Source: Macrostomum hystrix (lineage: Eukaryota > Platyhelminthes > Macrostomidae). From it: a DNA stretch of 64,000 nucleotides. Where the stretch lies: contig CATNEN010000007.1 of NCBI GenBank assembly GCA_950097015.1, forward strand, positions 8,743,001 to 8,807,000, read 5' to 3'. The position numbers were made by a program, and so were the translations under genes. Of this stretch, positions 52,172-64,000 are shown piece after piece. Each line of letters opens with the position of its first letter. Within the stretch, counting starts at the first letter, position 1. Below the pieces are notes generated by a model that did no database searches, was not told the DNA's origin, and saw nothing but the letters and a program-made list of their open reading frames with translations.

Positions 52172-55105
52172 CGAACGATGAGGTGACGCAGTCAGGGTGT
52201 GAAAAGCCGAAAAATTCCGAAAATTACTCTCGTCAAACGGGATTAGCGTGGCCACTAACAGGCTTCAAGAAGCCATGAACTCGTGAATGTGACCCCAACG
52301 CACTCAGATGGGATCACACAGAGAGGGCCTGAGCCCCACACGCTCGGAGGCGGCAGGTTTCAGGCTGCGAAGCCAGCTGGATGCGCGCTGTTACATTGGC
52401 AGCCCGACTCCGCTGCCGGCACTAGGACGCTTCGGAGGAGAAATTTGCATGCAAATTCTCGGCACTGGGGAGGGGCGCCAATTTGCGCTGGGAGGCCGGG
52501 CAGAGCTTTAATTACACAGAAAGGATAAGCAATCAAACTCGTGGCTAGCGGGCAGTGCCGCGGCCACTATGCCGCAAATTGCTAGTGACCGCGGCGATGC
52601 CCGCAGAAAAAACATACTGGCCGCTTATAATAAGAAAACTAAAGAGAATTTGCAAATGAGATCAGCGGGGGGCGGCTCGATTCCCTCCCCCGGTTCCCCT
52701 TTAGCGGAGCCATTTCTCCCTGCCCGCATCCCCTGGGCCGGAAAGCCGCTGTATCCCCACCGATATTGCCGATCCTGCGGCCATGACTGATGACTGGCTT
52801 CCACTGCTCATCTATCACACTGCAGACTGAACTGAGAACCAGCCCATGCATGCCCCAATTATGCCTGACAATTTCAACTTGTGGGATTATCTTCCTTTTC
52901 CCCCAACTCGCTCCTAACTGCTCTTTCTTCATGGCACATGGAGCTACTCTCATTTTCGTTCCGATTCGTTCTGAACAGCAGCGGAGCAGGGCTGCTCAAA
53001 CTGCTCCCCTGCTGGAGGGATAGATGATAATTCGGTCTCTGCTCCGCGCCAGAGTTCTGTGCTCCAATTTGAACTGAAATGTAAACAGAGCATCTACGGC
53101 ATGTTATCAGTGGCAGCCTCTATAGTTTACCTGGTGGCTAGGCTGGTTGCAGCATTGTGGGAAGGCAGGCCACTTGGCCAATTATCGGCCCAGCTCGGAA
53201 AGATATTCTGCGTCGTGTACTGATAAGAAATTGGTTGCTTTACATGACGAGTGTAATTAGTCTCAATTCTGTTCAGCTCTCCATTCATTCACTAGCAGTT
53301 TAATTCTGCGTCGAAATCGCGTTGAGAGAAAATAGATTTCAGATCAAAAGTTCTCGCTCTAAATTGCCTCCCGACTAGGACAAAGAGTTTCGTTCTTTTA
53401 AAGAGTTCTTTCGAAATCAGATTTTGCTCCCACTGATTCGAAATTGCTGAGTAAAAACGCACAGGAGAGAGCGTTGAGGTCTTGACTGACAAGCCAAAGC
53501 CCATAGACTGGCAAATGCGATAGGGCTCGCAGAAAAGATGAGAACGGGCAGCTCTGACTAGACCGAGGTGGGTCCCACGGGTGCAGATAACGAGCAGCAT
53601 TGTGGGGAGCAGTTGCAGCCAGCCGTTGCAAAGTTTAGTTAGTGGAGGCAGCAGCAGCAGCAGCAGTTACGCTCCGGAGTCCGACCATCGCCTAGCGACT
53701 GCTCTCTGCGGGGCGGAGGCTCTCGAACGGCCTCCATCCTATCTGCCGCATCCCCTCCTTCGCCTTGGGGAAAACTGTGTCCGGAAAGTCTTTAAAATCT
53801 CCCACTCTCTGTCCCTTTCTGTCTCTAATATTTCTCCCCGTGCACCTCGGCAAGTCCCAAGGGGGAATGATCGAATTTTGGCCCGTGAAATTGTGTTACT
53901 TAGGGCGTCTTTTGGGCCTTCCGCTGACCGGCCGGCCCACTTTAGTGAGCCAGGCAACTCTCGGCCTGCCAGCAGCCCCGAACTCTGCAATGCGATATCA
54001 GAATGAAACACTGTGAAGGATGGGTCAGAATTTGGCAGCTATAGACTGCTCATACGGAGCATTAACAGCCAAACAATATTGTTACTGGAGTAAACACTGA
54101 GAATGGAAGACTGAACGGCAAAGCTGCCAGCAGCAAGGATTTTCGGCTGCGCATCACTTTTTTCGCGCAAATAACAACATTACTCAGCTACGTGTGAGGC
54201 CCTAAAAGAAGATGCGCGGCATAAAGGGAGCGAGGTGGGGCAGCAGACACTGGGGTGGGTGGTGGCTGGGAAGCTCTGCTGAGCTAAAAATGAGAGAAGC
54301 GTGAAAAAAACATGCAGAGAGAGCGAATGCCGCTAATGTTGCCCTGCCATTTCGCGCTGCCTCGTCCATTTTTTAGCTCTTAGACTCGCGAGCCTCTTCA
54401 AGCTGAATGCATGCAGGAGGGTGGAGGGGAAGTCCAAGGCATCATCTGTCGTGCCGCAGCCTCTCCTGTCATGAGGCCAGCCCTGCGGCAGTCCACGGTG
54501 CACACGGACAATGCGACACTGTTATCCAAAACCCTTCGTGGCAGCATTCGAGAGGTGGTGAACTGAGCCAGTTTTATGGCTGTGCTGCTGCAATAAAACT
54601 GCTTGCGGAAACAGAGATCCGAGCCCCCTACTACTCATTTATTCAACAGCCGAGTTGCCATTCGCGCTGTAGTGGAGTGGATATGGCACTGAGTAAGGGG
54701 ATCATTTTGAGTTGAAGCAGACAAATCCACCAATGATTACCAATTATTATAGAGCTATGAGCTGTACGGTCTGATTGTGAGATGTTTTCGCAACTGGCAC
54801 AAACATTTTCCGTTGTAATAGCATTATGGAAGCTAATATTGCTATAAGAAGCCATGTAACCATTAAAGCCGCAACATTTGAAGGCCAATTTTTACAATAG
54901 TATATCATGTAAATCATATTCTCTGATTTTATAAAAATATTATAAAGTTGCGGTGTCAAGAGGGACTGCAGGTCTTAAATCAGCACCAATCGCAGCAGCC
55001 GAACGAGCCCATGATCCTCTCCTATCCATTACTGTCATAAGGGAGAATATGGCGCACTGGGGGGGGACAGACGCAAAAGCCTGCTGGCTGACGCACAACT
55101 CGGTG
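52172..55105. other. Intergenic, nothing firm recognised
   Basis: Mixed sequence, a short (GCA)n run near 53646-53666, and an AT-rich part at 54700-54960. A near-consensus splice donor, AACTCG|GTGAGC, lies near 55102, directly before the large satellite; whether an exon precedes it is not clear. Confidence 0.45.
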
Positions 55106-55108
55106 AGC

Positions 55109-58083
55109 ACCATGCTGATATGGGCTAAATTGATCTGAAGCATCAGAAGGTCCATGCTGATATGGGCTAAATTGATCTGAAGCATCAGAAGGTCCATGCT
55201 GATATGGGCTAAATTGATCTGAAGCATCAGAAGGTCCATTGCTGATATGGGCTAAATTGATCTGAAGCATCAGAAGGTCCATTGCTGATATGGGCTAAAT
55301 TGATCTGAAGCATCAGAAGGTCCATTGCTGATATGGGCTAAATTGATCTGAAGCATCAGAAGGTCCATGCTGATATGGGCTAAATTGATCTGAAGCATCA
55401 GAAGGTCCATTGCTGATATGGGCTAAATTGATCTGAAGCATCAGAAGGTCCATGCTGATATGGGCTAAATTGATCTGAAGCATCAGAAGGTCCATTGCTG
55501 ATATATGGGCTAAATTGATCTGAAGCATCAGAAGGTCCATTGCTGATATATGGGCTAAATTGATCTGAAGCATCAGAAGGTCCATGCTGATATGGGCTAA
55601 ATTGATCTGAAGCATCAGAAGGTCCATTGCTGATATGGGCTAAATTGATCTGAAGCATCAGAAGGTCCATTGCTGATATGGGCTAAATTGATCTGAAGCA
55701 TCAGAAGGTCCATTGCTGATATGGGCTAAATTGATCTGAAGCATCAGAAGGTCCATTGCTGATATGGGCTAAATTGATCTGAAGCATCAGAAGGTCCATT
55801 GCTGATATGGGCTAAATTGATCTGAAGCATCAGAAGGTCCATTGCTGATATATGGGCTAAATTGATCTGAAGCATCAGAAGGTCCATTGCTGATATATGG
55901 GCTAAATTGATCTGAAGCATCAGAAGGTCCATTGCTGATATGGGCTAAATTGATCTGAAGCATCAGAAGGTCCATTGCTGATATATGGGCTAAATTGATC
56001 TGAAGCATCAGAAGGTCCATTGCTGATATGGGCTAAATTGATCTGAAGCATCAGAAGGTCCATTGCTGATATGGGCTAAATTGATCTGAAGCATCAGAAG
56101 GTCCATTGCTGATATGGGCTAAATTGATCTGAAGCATCAGAAGGTCCATTGCTGATATGGGCTAAATTGATCGGAAGCATCAGAAGGTCCATTGCTGATA
56201 TGGGCTAAATTGATCTGAAGCATCAGAAGGTCCATGCTGATATGGGCTAAATTGATCTGAAGCATCAGAAGGTCCATTGCTGATATGGGCTAAATTGATC
56301 TGAAGCATCAGAAGGTCCATGCTGATATGGGCTAAATTGATCTGAAGCATCAGAAGGTCCATGCTGATATGGGCTAAATTGATCTGAAGCATCAGAAGGT
56401 CCATTGCTGATATATGGGCTAAATTGATCTGAAGCATCAGAAGGTCCATTGCTGATATATGGGCTAAATTGATCTGAAGCATCAGAAGGTCCATGCTGAT
56501 ATGGGCTAAATTGATCTGAAGCATCAGAAGGTCCATTGCTGATATGGGCTAAATTGATCTGAAGCATCAGAAGGTCCATTGCTGATATATGGGCTAAATT
56601 GATCTGAAGCATCAGAAGGTCCATTGCTGATATGGGCTAAATTGATCTGAAGCATCAGAAGGTCCATTGCTGATATGGGCTAAATTGATCTGAAGCATCA
56701 GAAGGTCCATTGCTGATATGGGCTAAATTGATCTGAAGCATCAGAAGGTCCATTGCTGATATGGGCTAAATTGATCTGAAGCATCAGAAGGTCCATTGCT
56801 GATATGGGCTAAATTGATCTGAAGCATCAGAAGGTCCATTGCTGATATGGGCTAAATTGATCTGAAGCATCAGAAGGTCCATTGCTGATATGGGCTAAAT
56901 TGATCTGAAGCATCAGAAGGTCCATTGCTGATATGGGCTAAATTGATCTGAAGCATCAGAAGGTCCATTGCTGATATGGGCTAAATTGATCTGAAGCATC
57001 AGAAGGTCCATTGCTGATATGGGCTAAATTGATCTGAAGCATCAGAAGGTCCATTGCTGATATGGGCTAAATTGATCTGAAGCATCAGAAGGTCCATTGC
57101 TGATATGGGCTAAATTGATCGGAAGCATCAGAAGGTCCATGCTGATATGGGCTAAATTGATCTGAAGCATCAGAAGGTCCATGCTGATATGGGCTAAATT
57201 GATCTGAAGCATCAGAAGGTCCATGCTGATATGGGCTAAATTGATCTGAAGCATCAGAAGGTCCATGCTGATATGGGCTAAATTGATCTGAAGCATCAGA
57301 AGGTCCATTGCTGATATATGGGCTAAATTGATCTGAAGCATCAGAAGGTCCATTGCTGATATGGGCTAAATTGATCTGAAGCATCAGAAGGTCCATTGCT
57401 GATATGGGCTAAATTGATCTGAAGCATCAGAAGGTCCATTGCTGATATGGGCTAAATTGATCGGAAGCATCAGAAGGTCCATGCTGATATGGGCTAAATT
57501 GATCTGAAGCATCAGAAGGTCCATGCTGATATGGGCTAAATTGATCTGAAGCATCAGAAGGTCCATGCTGATATGGGCTAAATTGATCTGAAGCATCAGA
57601 AGGTCCATGCTGATATGGGCTAAATTGATCTGAAGCATCAGAAGGTCCATTGCTGATATGGGCTAAATTGATCTGAAGCATCAGAAGGTCCATGCTGATA
57701 TGGGCTAAATTGATCTGAAGCATCAGAAGGTCCATTGCTGATATATGGGCTAAATTGATCTGAAGCATCAGAAGGTCCATTGCTGATATGGGCTAAATTG
57801 ATCTGAAGCATCAGAAGGTCCATTGCTGATATATGGGCTAAATTGATCTGAAGCATCAGAAGGTCCATTGCTGATATGGGCTAAATTGATCTGAAGCATC
57901 AGAAGGTCCATTGCTGATATGGGCTAAATTGATCTGAAGCATCAGAAGGTCCATGCTGATATGGGCTAAATTGATCTGAAGCATCAGAAGGTCCATTGCT
58001 GATATGGGCTAAATTGATCTGAAGCATCAGAAGGTCCATGCTGATATCGGCTAAATTGATCTGAAGCATCAGAAGGTCCAGCT
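55109..58083. repeat. 42-45-bp satellite, about 69 copies (3 kb)
   Basis: Units of ttgctgatatgggctaaatt, then gatctgaagcatcagaaggt and cca. Length variants are 42 (one T fewer), 43 and 45 bp (gatatatggg). A rare gatcggaagc variant at about 56171, 57119 and 57461, with similar neighbouring variant order, indicates block duplication of about 342 bp. Confidence 0.97.
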
Positions 58084-58219
58084 GATATTTTTTTCCTTTT
58101 TGGCGTTTCAACTTTATCTGAAGCTATGACTCTTTGTATTCTGCAATTGTAGTATAAAAGCTATTGTAGTAATCCATAGTTTCCGACCCTTTAGCGCTGA
58201 AGCCGTGTATGGTACTATA

Positions 58220-58960
58220 AGTACTAGATACGGGTCCTTGCTGGCCTGCGCGGGGCGCGAGGGCTCACAATTTCCCGGAGTCGGATCGTCAGGACGCTCC
58301 CATACAGTCACAACCCGCCTCGGGACGCAAGGGCGTAGGCTGCCTTCAGCGAGGCGTTGGGATGCGCAGGCTGGCTTAACTAGTAGGCCTATACGGTAAT
58401 CCCCTACCAAAGTCGGCGTCAGGACACACGTACCCTTGCCCCTGCGGCCCTCGAGAGAAAGAAGACAAAAGTGTGCATCTCTGACGGCAGACTGTCACTC
58501 TCGGACGTGCGGTGGTGACGGATTGGCTGACTCTTATATTTGATGTTATGATTAAAATTCTCTTAATTCAGGCAGGCGTATAGGATAAACCAGATAATTG
58601 AGAATCGTGGGTTGGTGGCAAACAGGGCGCCAGCGCGAGGGGTCGGGCATGGGGTCTGTGACACTGCGCCTAAATAGGCCACAGCGCACAGGCCGGCTCA
58701 AGCCCCTCCAACCCATGCAACCACCCAGAAGCAGCCTGCCCACGGCGCGCCCTACCCTCCCTACCCTCCCAACCAATCGCCACACGAGAGCACAAAGGGG
58801 GTGACACAGACGGTGGCCTCAGCCAATCAGAAAAAGTGGGGGGGAAAGTGCGACTAAGCGAGATGAAAACAATAACATGGGTGAGCTAAACGGGCAGGTG
58901 CACTGCACCGCAAAGGCTAAGTACAACAACACACGAGTACGAGCGTACAACACAACACAA
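58220..58960 (-). mobile_element. Possible second solo LTR or GC-rich promoter block
   Basis: A 741-bp GC-rich block flanked by the 7-bp direct repeat TACTATA (58213-58219 and 58961-58967). On the minus strand it begins TTGTGTTGTG and has two GATTGG boxes and a TATA-like CTATTTAGG, the same order of signals as the LTR at 31548-32210, although the sequences do not align well. The boundaries lack a clean TG...CA, so this may instead be an unrelated promoter. Confidence 0.35.
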
Positions 58961-58967
58961 TACTATA

Positions 58968-59466
58968 CTGGTCCTTCTTGGGTTAATGTTGGTTGTGAAT
59001 ATCAAACAGCCTAAGAACCAGAAGTAGAAGGTCCTAGCAGCGACTCTGTGGGCCCTGTGCAAAACCAGCACAACGGAAATACTGGACGTAGATTTCTTAG
59101 GAATTTATTATTTGCTCCTAGAACGCACTATACTACACTAGAATACAATAGAATTCACTAGAATACACTAGATACTAGAATATAATAGTGTATTCTAGTA
59201 TCTGTAGTTTATAACGAGAATCGTTTCTAAAGTTTTACAATGATATTCTTTTTATTATTCGTGCTTACATCGTTAGTTACGTATTTTAGTTATTCGACGA
59301 AAGGGAGGTCGTGTCCGCCGTTAAAACTTTAAAATTAACGTTAAAATTAAGTTTAAAACTTATTAAAACATATAAAACTATTGTTAAATCTTAGCCTGTA
59401 TACATGTGTGGAGCCGCTACTGCCGTGTCCACGTAAAGCTCTTGTGCTTGATTACTGAATGCAAAA
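58968..59466 (+). promoter_or_regulatory. Upstream region of CHMP5
   Basis: AT-rich DNA with a short perfect inverted repeat (agatactagaata...tattctagtatct, about 59169-59205). No TATA box or acceptor could be picked with confidence. Confidence 0.35.
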
Positions 59467-62400
59467 ATGCAGAGGCTCTTCGGTGCACCTTCAGGTGCTG
59501 GAGGTGGCCGTGGATCAAAGCAGCCAACACTAAATGATGCTATTGCAAATGTAAGTTTGTAAGTTGCATGGTTTATTTGTATTTAACAAATCTCATGATT
59601 AAAATTCAAATTAAATTTTCACTTAGCTGAAACTAAAAACGCTTGCAGTCTATAAATCAAAGAAATGGAACTTATGTGCATTTATAACTTCAGATTATAC
59701 AAAAATATAAAAAGCAGGTATTTCCTAGGCCCTAATAAATAGTTAAGGCCTTGTCTGCCTAGACAAACATAAGTGAATGATAAGGTAGCTAGCTTGAAAA
59801 TATGAAACTTTCAACTAAAAGGGCAAAATATGTTATTGCTTACTTTTAATTAAACATGTAGGGGGGCCTATGTTTTTAGGATTTAGTTTTTGCTTTTTTG
59901 AGGCAATAAGGCCTACCAGCCCTACCTTATTTGGTATTGTAAATAATTTTTGTTTGTACTTGTGCTATTAAGATTAGCTGAGCCTAAAGTAGACCAGGCT
60001 CTTTTTTAGAGAGATGGGTATGGACACTTCATTGACCTACAACTACATCATTGTTATCTTCCTATTTTTGGACATTTTGTTGTCTAACATTTCATAATCT
60101 GCTTAGAAACTGATGTGTATATTTTATTCATATTCATTACCATAGTCTTGACTGTCTAGATCATGCTGGGTGCATACAAAAAATTGAAAGGCTTAAGTGC
60201 ATGTTAAAACTGTTTTGCATGCCAGAAAGTTAGAAGAAATAATCAAATATGATGAAAGGCAGTGAAAAATAATATTTTTCTATTGTCTATTTAACCTCAT
60301 TTAATTTTTTCTATTAGTCATTAGTACTAAATGTGCATTGTACCCAGCTTGAGCACTAAGTTTGCATACCAAGAATTGAATGTGAGGCAAGTGCATGCCA
60401 AATAGTACAAACAACACCAATGCATGCTAAATAGTACAAACAACACCAATGCATGCTAAATAGTACAAACAACACCAATGCATGCTAAATAGTACAAACA
60501 ACACCAATGCATGCTAAATAGTACAAAAAACACTAATGCATGCCAAATAGTACAAACAACACTAGGCCTAATGCATGCTAACTAGTACAAACAACACCAA
60601 TGCATGCTAAATAGTACAAACAACACTAATGCATGCCAAATAGTACAAACAACATCAATGCATGCTAAATAGTACAAACAACACTAATGCATGCCAAATA
60701 GTACAAACAACACTAGGCCTAATGCATGCTAAATAGTACAAACAACACCAATGCATGCTAAATAGTACAAACAACACCAATGCATGCTAAATAGTACGAA
60801 CAACACCAATGCATGCCAAATAGTACAAACAACACCAATGCATGCTAAATAGTACAAACAACACCAATGTATGCCAAATAGTACAAACAACACCAATGCA
60901 TGCCAAATAGTACAAACAACACTAGGCCTAATGCATGCTATATAGTACAAACAACACTAATGCATGCTAAATAGTACAAACAACACCAATGCATGCCAAA
61001 TAGTACAAACAACACCAATGCATGCCAAATAGTACAAACAACACTAATGCATGCCAAATAGTACAAACAACACTAGGCCTAATGCATGCTAAATAGTACA
61101 AACAACACCAATGCATGCCAAAAGTTTTGGGCATATACTATATAATCCAGACAAGATTCATTATTACAATTTTATAGCTATGCAAGCTATTATTTATGAT
61201 TACAGCATCTTCAATGATGGTGTAAAAAGTCTTACTGTATTACTTAATTTTTTATCTATCAAATGAGTAAATCATAAATGAATACTTTCACTTAAATCTA
61301 ATGAAACTTTGTAAAACCAAAAAGTTCCAGAAAGTTTGTTTCTTTATATTTAGCTACATTTGTCAAACTACATTGTAGAAGCCTAGAATTCCATATTGTA
61401 TTTTTTTATTCTAACTATGCTCATCTTAAAAAATAAACCTGATACACATATTTATACCTTAACTATGCCAATATCATTTAGGCATCCAAACAATGGGCAT
61501 TTTTTGAATAATCTTAAATTAACATTAACTAGGCTATGTAAATGCACATGTTTTAATGTGTATGGGTGGAGTGCCCTAAGAGTTAAAGCTCATATTGATG
61601 ATAGAAATGGGTTAGGTGGAACTAAAATATATTGTGTTGAAAATTTTTGGTCCTTAGTCCTTTGCAAATCCTCTGTTGATCCATAGGCAAATAAAAAAAA
61701 ATTGAAATATATAAAGCATGCCATCCCTAGTACGCTCTTAAAGTTAATTGAATATTATGTTTTAGAAACTAAAATTAGTTTGAACATTATTGTTTGAACT
61801 GCTACGACTTGATAATTGCAGGAGGGCTATGGGAAATAGCATAAAATTGGTGACACTAGACCTGCAGCTGCCCACGAAGGTTGCTTGTGCAGAGGCAATT
61901 CTGCCAATTTCGCTGACTCCTGAGCACACACGCACAGATACTGTACATAGGCACACACTCACACAGGTATGAACATCTGCCCTGACTTTCTCATTGTCAG
62001 GCAGAATACACTTCACAGTGCCTTGGAGGTTGGCCCTCAAAAACATAAAGTGCACAACAAGCCCTTCAGCCTTCTCTCTGCGGCTGCGCCCCAAATGAAT
62101 GTGGCCTCACCACGGAATCAAGCACAGGGACCTTAGTGCAAGAGGCAAACACGTTAAGGGCTCTTCCACTCCCTGCTAGGTCTTGATTTCCACAAGGTAA
62201 ATTATTACCTAGCTATTAATCAAATTAAAAGGAGCAGTAAAAAATAAAGAACTAAACCAGTGCCCAAAAAACGCAATTATCAGTCCTAAACCCGAATCTT
62301 GACAATGCGTATTCATAAGCATCATGTCAAACTCCAATTTTCTTACACACTTTCTTTCTAGCAGACAGGTACCGAAATGTATGGAATCCCTAGCAGATTC

Positions 62401-63678
62401 GTTCCATACTCGTCTATCTACTCAGAGTAGACACATTCTCATTAAAAAGTATGATATTAGTTTTTCAGGTAAATCTCCTGATTCAGGGAGGTCCTTTTAT
62501 GGAATAAAATGCACGAAACAATTTCCTCATCGACCCCGCCCATCACTCTCTCAGATCGACAGCCGAGGCGAATCCATCGAGAAGAAGATCGCCCGGCTGG
62601 ACAAGGAGCTGGCCGTCTATCGCGATCAGATGGCGAAAATGCGCGACGGCCCGTCCAAAAACCAGATCAAACAGAAGGCCTTGCGGGTGCTCAAACAGAA
62701 GAGAAGCTACGAAATGCAACGGGAGCAGCTCATGCAGCAGAGCTTCAACATGGAGCAGACCAACTTTGCCATCCAGACTCTCAAGGACACGAAGACTTCG
62801 GTTGAGGCCATGAGAGGCGGCGTCAAGGAGTTCAAGAAGAGCTATCGCACCGTCAACCTGGACAAGATTGAGGATCTGCAGGTGACAGAAATTCGGGATC
62901 CTCAGTTTCTTAGCTGTGGGATTCGGGATCCTCAGTTTCTTAGCTGTGGGATTCGGGATCCTCAGTTTCTTAGCTGTGGGATTTGGGATCCTCAGTTTCT
63001 TAGCTGTGGGATTTGGGATCCTCAGTTTCTTAGCTGTGGGATTTGGGATCCTCAGTTTCTTAGCTGTGGGATTTGGGATCCTCAGTTTCTTAGCTGTGGG
63101 ATTTGGGATCCTCAGTTTCTTAGCTGTGAGATTTGGGATCCTCAGTTTCTTAGCTGTGCGATTTGGGATCCTTAGTTTCTTAGCTGTGAGATTTTGGGAT
63201 CCTTAGTTTCTTAGCTGTGAGATTTTGGATCCTCGGTTTCTTAGTTGTAGGATTTGGGATCCTCAGTTTCTTAGTTGTGGGATTTGGGATCCTCAGTTTT
63301 ATAGCTGTGAGATTTGGGATCCTTAGTTTCTTAGCTGTGGGATTTGGGATCCTCAGTTTCTTAGCTGGGGGTTGCAGATCCCAGTCTCAAATATTAGACA
63401 AACATCTCTAGGTGCTTCAAAAGCATTTCCAACTGATTAAAACATTCCACCTTCGCTAGGACGACCTTCAGGATTTTGTCGAGCAGTCGAACGAGATAAA
63501 CGAGATCATGGGCCGCAGCTACGGCATGCCAGACGTTGACGAGTCTGATCTCCAGGCCGAGCTGGATGCTCTGGGCTCCGAGGAAATCGGCGACAAATCG
63601 TACCTGGACGAGGCGCTCAACGCGCCGGGCGTGCCCAGCCGCGTGCCCGGCGTGGACAGCGCGCCTGGATCACAGCCA
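59467..63678 (+). CDS. CHMP5: CHMP5 ESCRT-III subunit (3' end outside the window)
   Basis: Exons 59467-59550, 62555-62881 and 63460-63678, all GT-AG phase 0, give 210 aa; the last exon lies beyond the right edge (human CHMP5 is 219 aa, so roughly 10-30 residues are missing). CHMP5 (yeast Vps60) is an accessory ESCRT-III subunit that recruits LIP5/VTA1 to regulate VPS4 in multivesicular-body sorting. The N-terminal MQRLFG matches the family start. The Snf7 helices are clear ([80 protein letters not shown]), followed by [20 protein letters not shown] and [13 protein letters not shown] of the acidic C-terminus. Intron 1 holds a 29-bp array and a SINE, intron 2 a 30-bp array and intron 3 a 15-bp array. 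Confidence 0.95.
60393..61125. repeat. 29-bp satellite in CHMP5 intron 1, about 25 copies
   Basis: Units of caatgcatgctaaatagtac plus aaacaacac, alternating with actaggcctaatgcatgc variants that recur about every six units. Confidence 0.95.
61800..62195 (-). mobile_element. tRNA-derived SINE-A, longest copy
   Basis: Minus-strand SINE with head (gggagtggaagagcccttaa; B box ending tgcttgattcc), body (catttggggcgcagccgcag; tgtgtgagtgtgtgcctatg) and tail gcaattatc. It includes a middle segment (cttgtgcagaggcaattctg) reduced or missing in other copies. It lies antisense in CHMP5 intron 1. Confidence 0.85.
62890..63372. repeat. 30-bp minisatellite in CHMP5 intron 2, about 16 copies
   Basis: Units of atttgggatcctcagtttct plus tagctgtggg. 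The array starts 8 bases after the 5' splice site at 62882 and fills most of the 578-bp intron, so the frame of exon 2 continues open for many codons by chance. Confidence 0.95.
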
Positions 63679-63699
63679 GTGAGTCCTGAAACTGCTGAA

Positions 63700-64000
63700 T
63701 TCACTCACCTGCCTACTTGAACTGCTCACCCACCTGCCCTGCACACCCACCTGACATACTCGCCAATCTGCTCTACTCACCCATGACCTACTATTCACCA
63801 TGACCAACTCACCCATGACCTACTCACCCATGACCTACTCACCCATGACCTACTCACCTATGACCTACTCACCCATGACCTACTTACCCATGACCTACTC
63901 TCCTATGACCTACTCACCCATGACCTACTCACCCATGACCTACTCACCCATGACCTACTCACCCATGACCTACTCACCCATGACCTACTCACCTATGACC
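63700..64000. repeat. 15-bp minisatellite in CHMP5 intron 3, runs off the edge
   Basis: Units of tcacccatgacctac, preceded by degenerate versions (ctcacccacctgccc) beginning about 22 bases after the 5' splice site at 63679. Confidence 0.93.

Larger units (their letters stand above)
59551..62554 (+). other. CHMP5 intron 1
   Basis: A 3004-bp AT-rich intron. Apart from the array at 60393 and the SINE at 61800, nothing is recognised; a 96-codon open frame at 61396 has no likeness to known proteins. Confidence 0.6.

Noticed and set aside
55109-58083. CRISPR-like array
   Set aside because: Units are head-to-tail repeats without unique spacers, in an animal genome; the same holds for all other arrays here.
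62882-63175. Read-through extension of CHMP5 exon 2 into the 30-bp array
   Set aside because: Clear donor CAG|GTGACA and an acceptor at 63459 restore the conserved CHMP5 sequence; the array translation is a 10-residue repeat with no family match.

Overview
The window is nuclear DNA from an animal. Its genes have short GT-AG introns, long intergenic spaces, polyadenylation signals, tRNA-derived SINEs, LTR and DNA transposons and very many tandem repeats. Product types (FIP1-like, ezrin/radixin/moesin, SPEF1, CHMP5, an AMPA-like glutamate receptor, secreted PAN/C-type-lectin proteins) are metazoan. The heavy minisatellite load, moderate GC and a possible trans-spliced downstream cistron suggest a free-living flatworm such as Macrostomum, but the species is an inference; no rRNA or mitochondrial marker is present.

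Layout. 1-2300: a FIP1-like polyadenylation factor, followed 185 bases after its poly(A) signal by a small membrane protein whose exon lacks its own good start codon (possible operon). 2300-11270: intergenic DNA with a 914-bp TIR transposon (3851-4764) and an intact 4.6-kb Ty3/gypsy element (5544-10158, minus) with identical LTRs and a 5-bp target duplication. 11270-11910: a two-exon calmodulin-like gene. 14160-24116: an eight-exon ERM gene with introns swollen by minisatellites, a second TIR transposon and a SINE. 26735-27724: SPEF1 (minus). 29695-29984: last exon of a syndecan/neurexin-type membrane protein. 31548-32210: a solo LTR nested in an older repeat, next to a 28-bp satellite. 33275-38751: a cluster of three secreted lectin-like genes on the minus strand, two intact with a gene-conversion tract and one internally deleted. 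41673-44738: an intronless 1021-aa AMPA-like ionotropic glutamate receptor (minus). 45-59 kb: gene-poor, with several satellites including a 3-kb array of about 43-bp units. 59467-63678: CHMP5, which runs off the right edge.

The genes do not form one pathway: they are ordinary housekeeping, cytoskeletal, ciliary, neuronal and secreted-recognition genes lying side by side. The most distinctive features are structural: minisatellites that begin at or just after 5' splice sites, a possible start codon supplied by a spliced leader, gene conversion between neighbouring lectin genes, and two distinct TIR transposons that carry decayed copies of the same short unknown protein.
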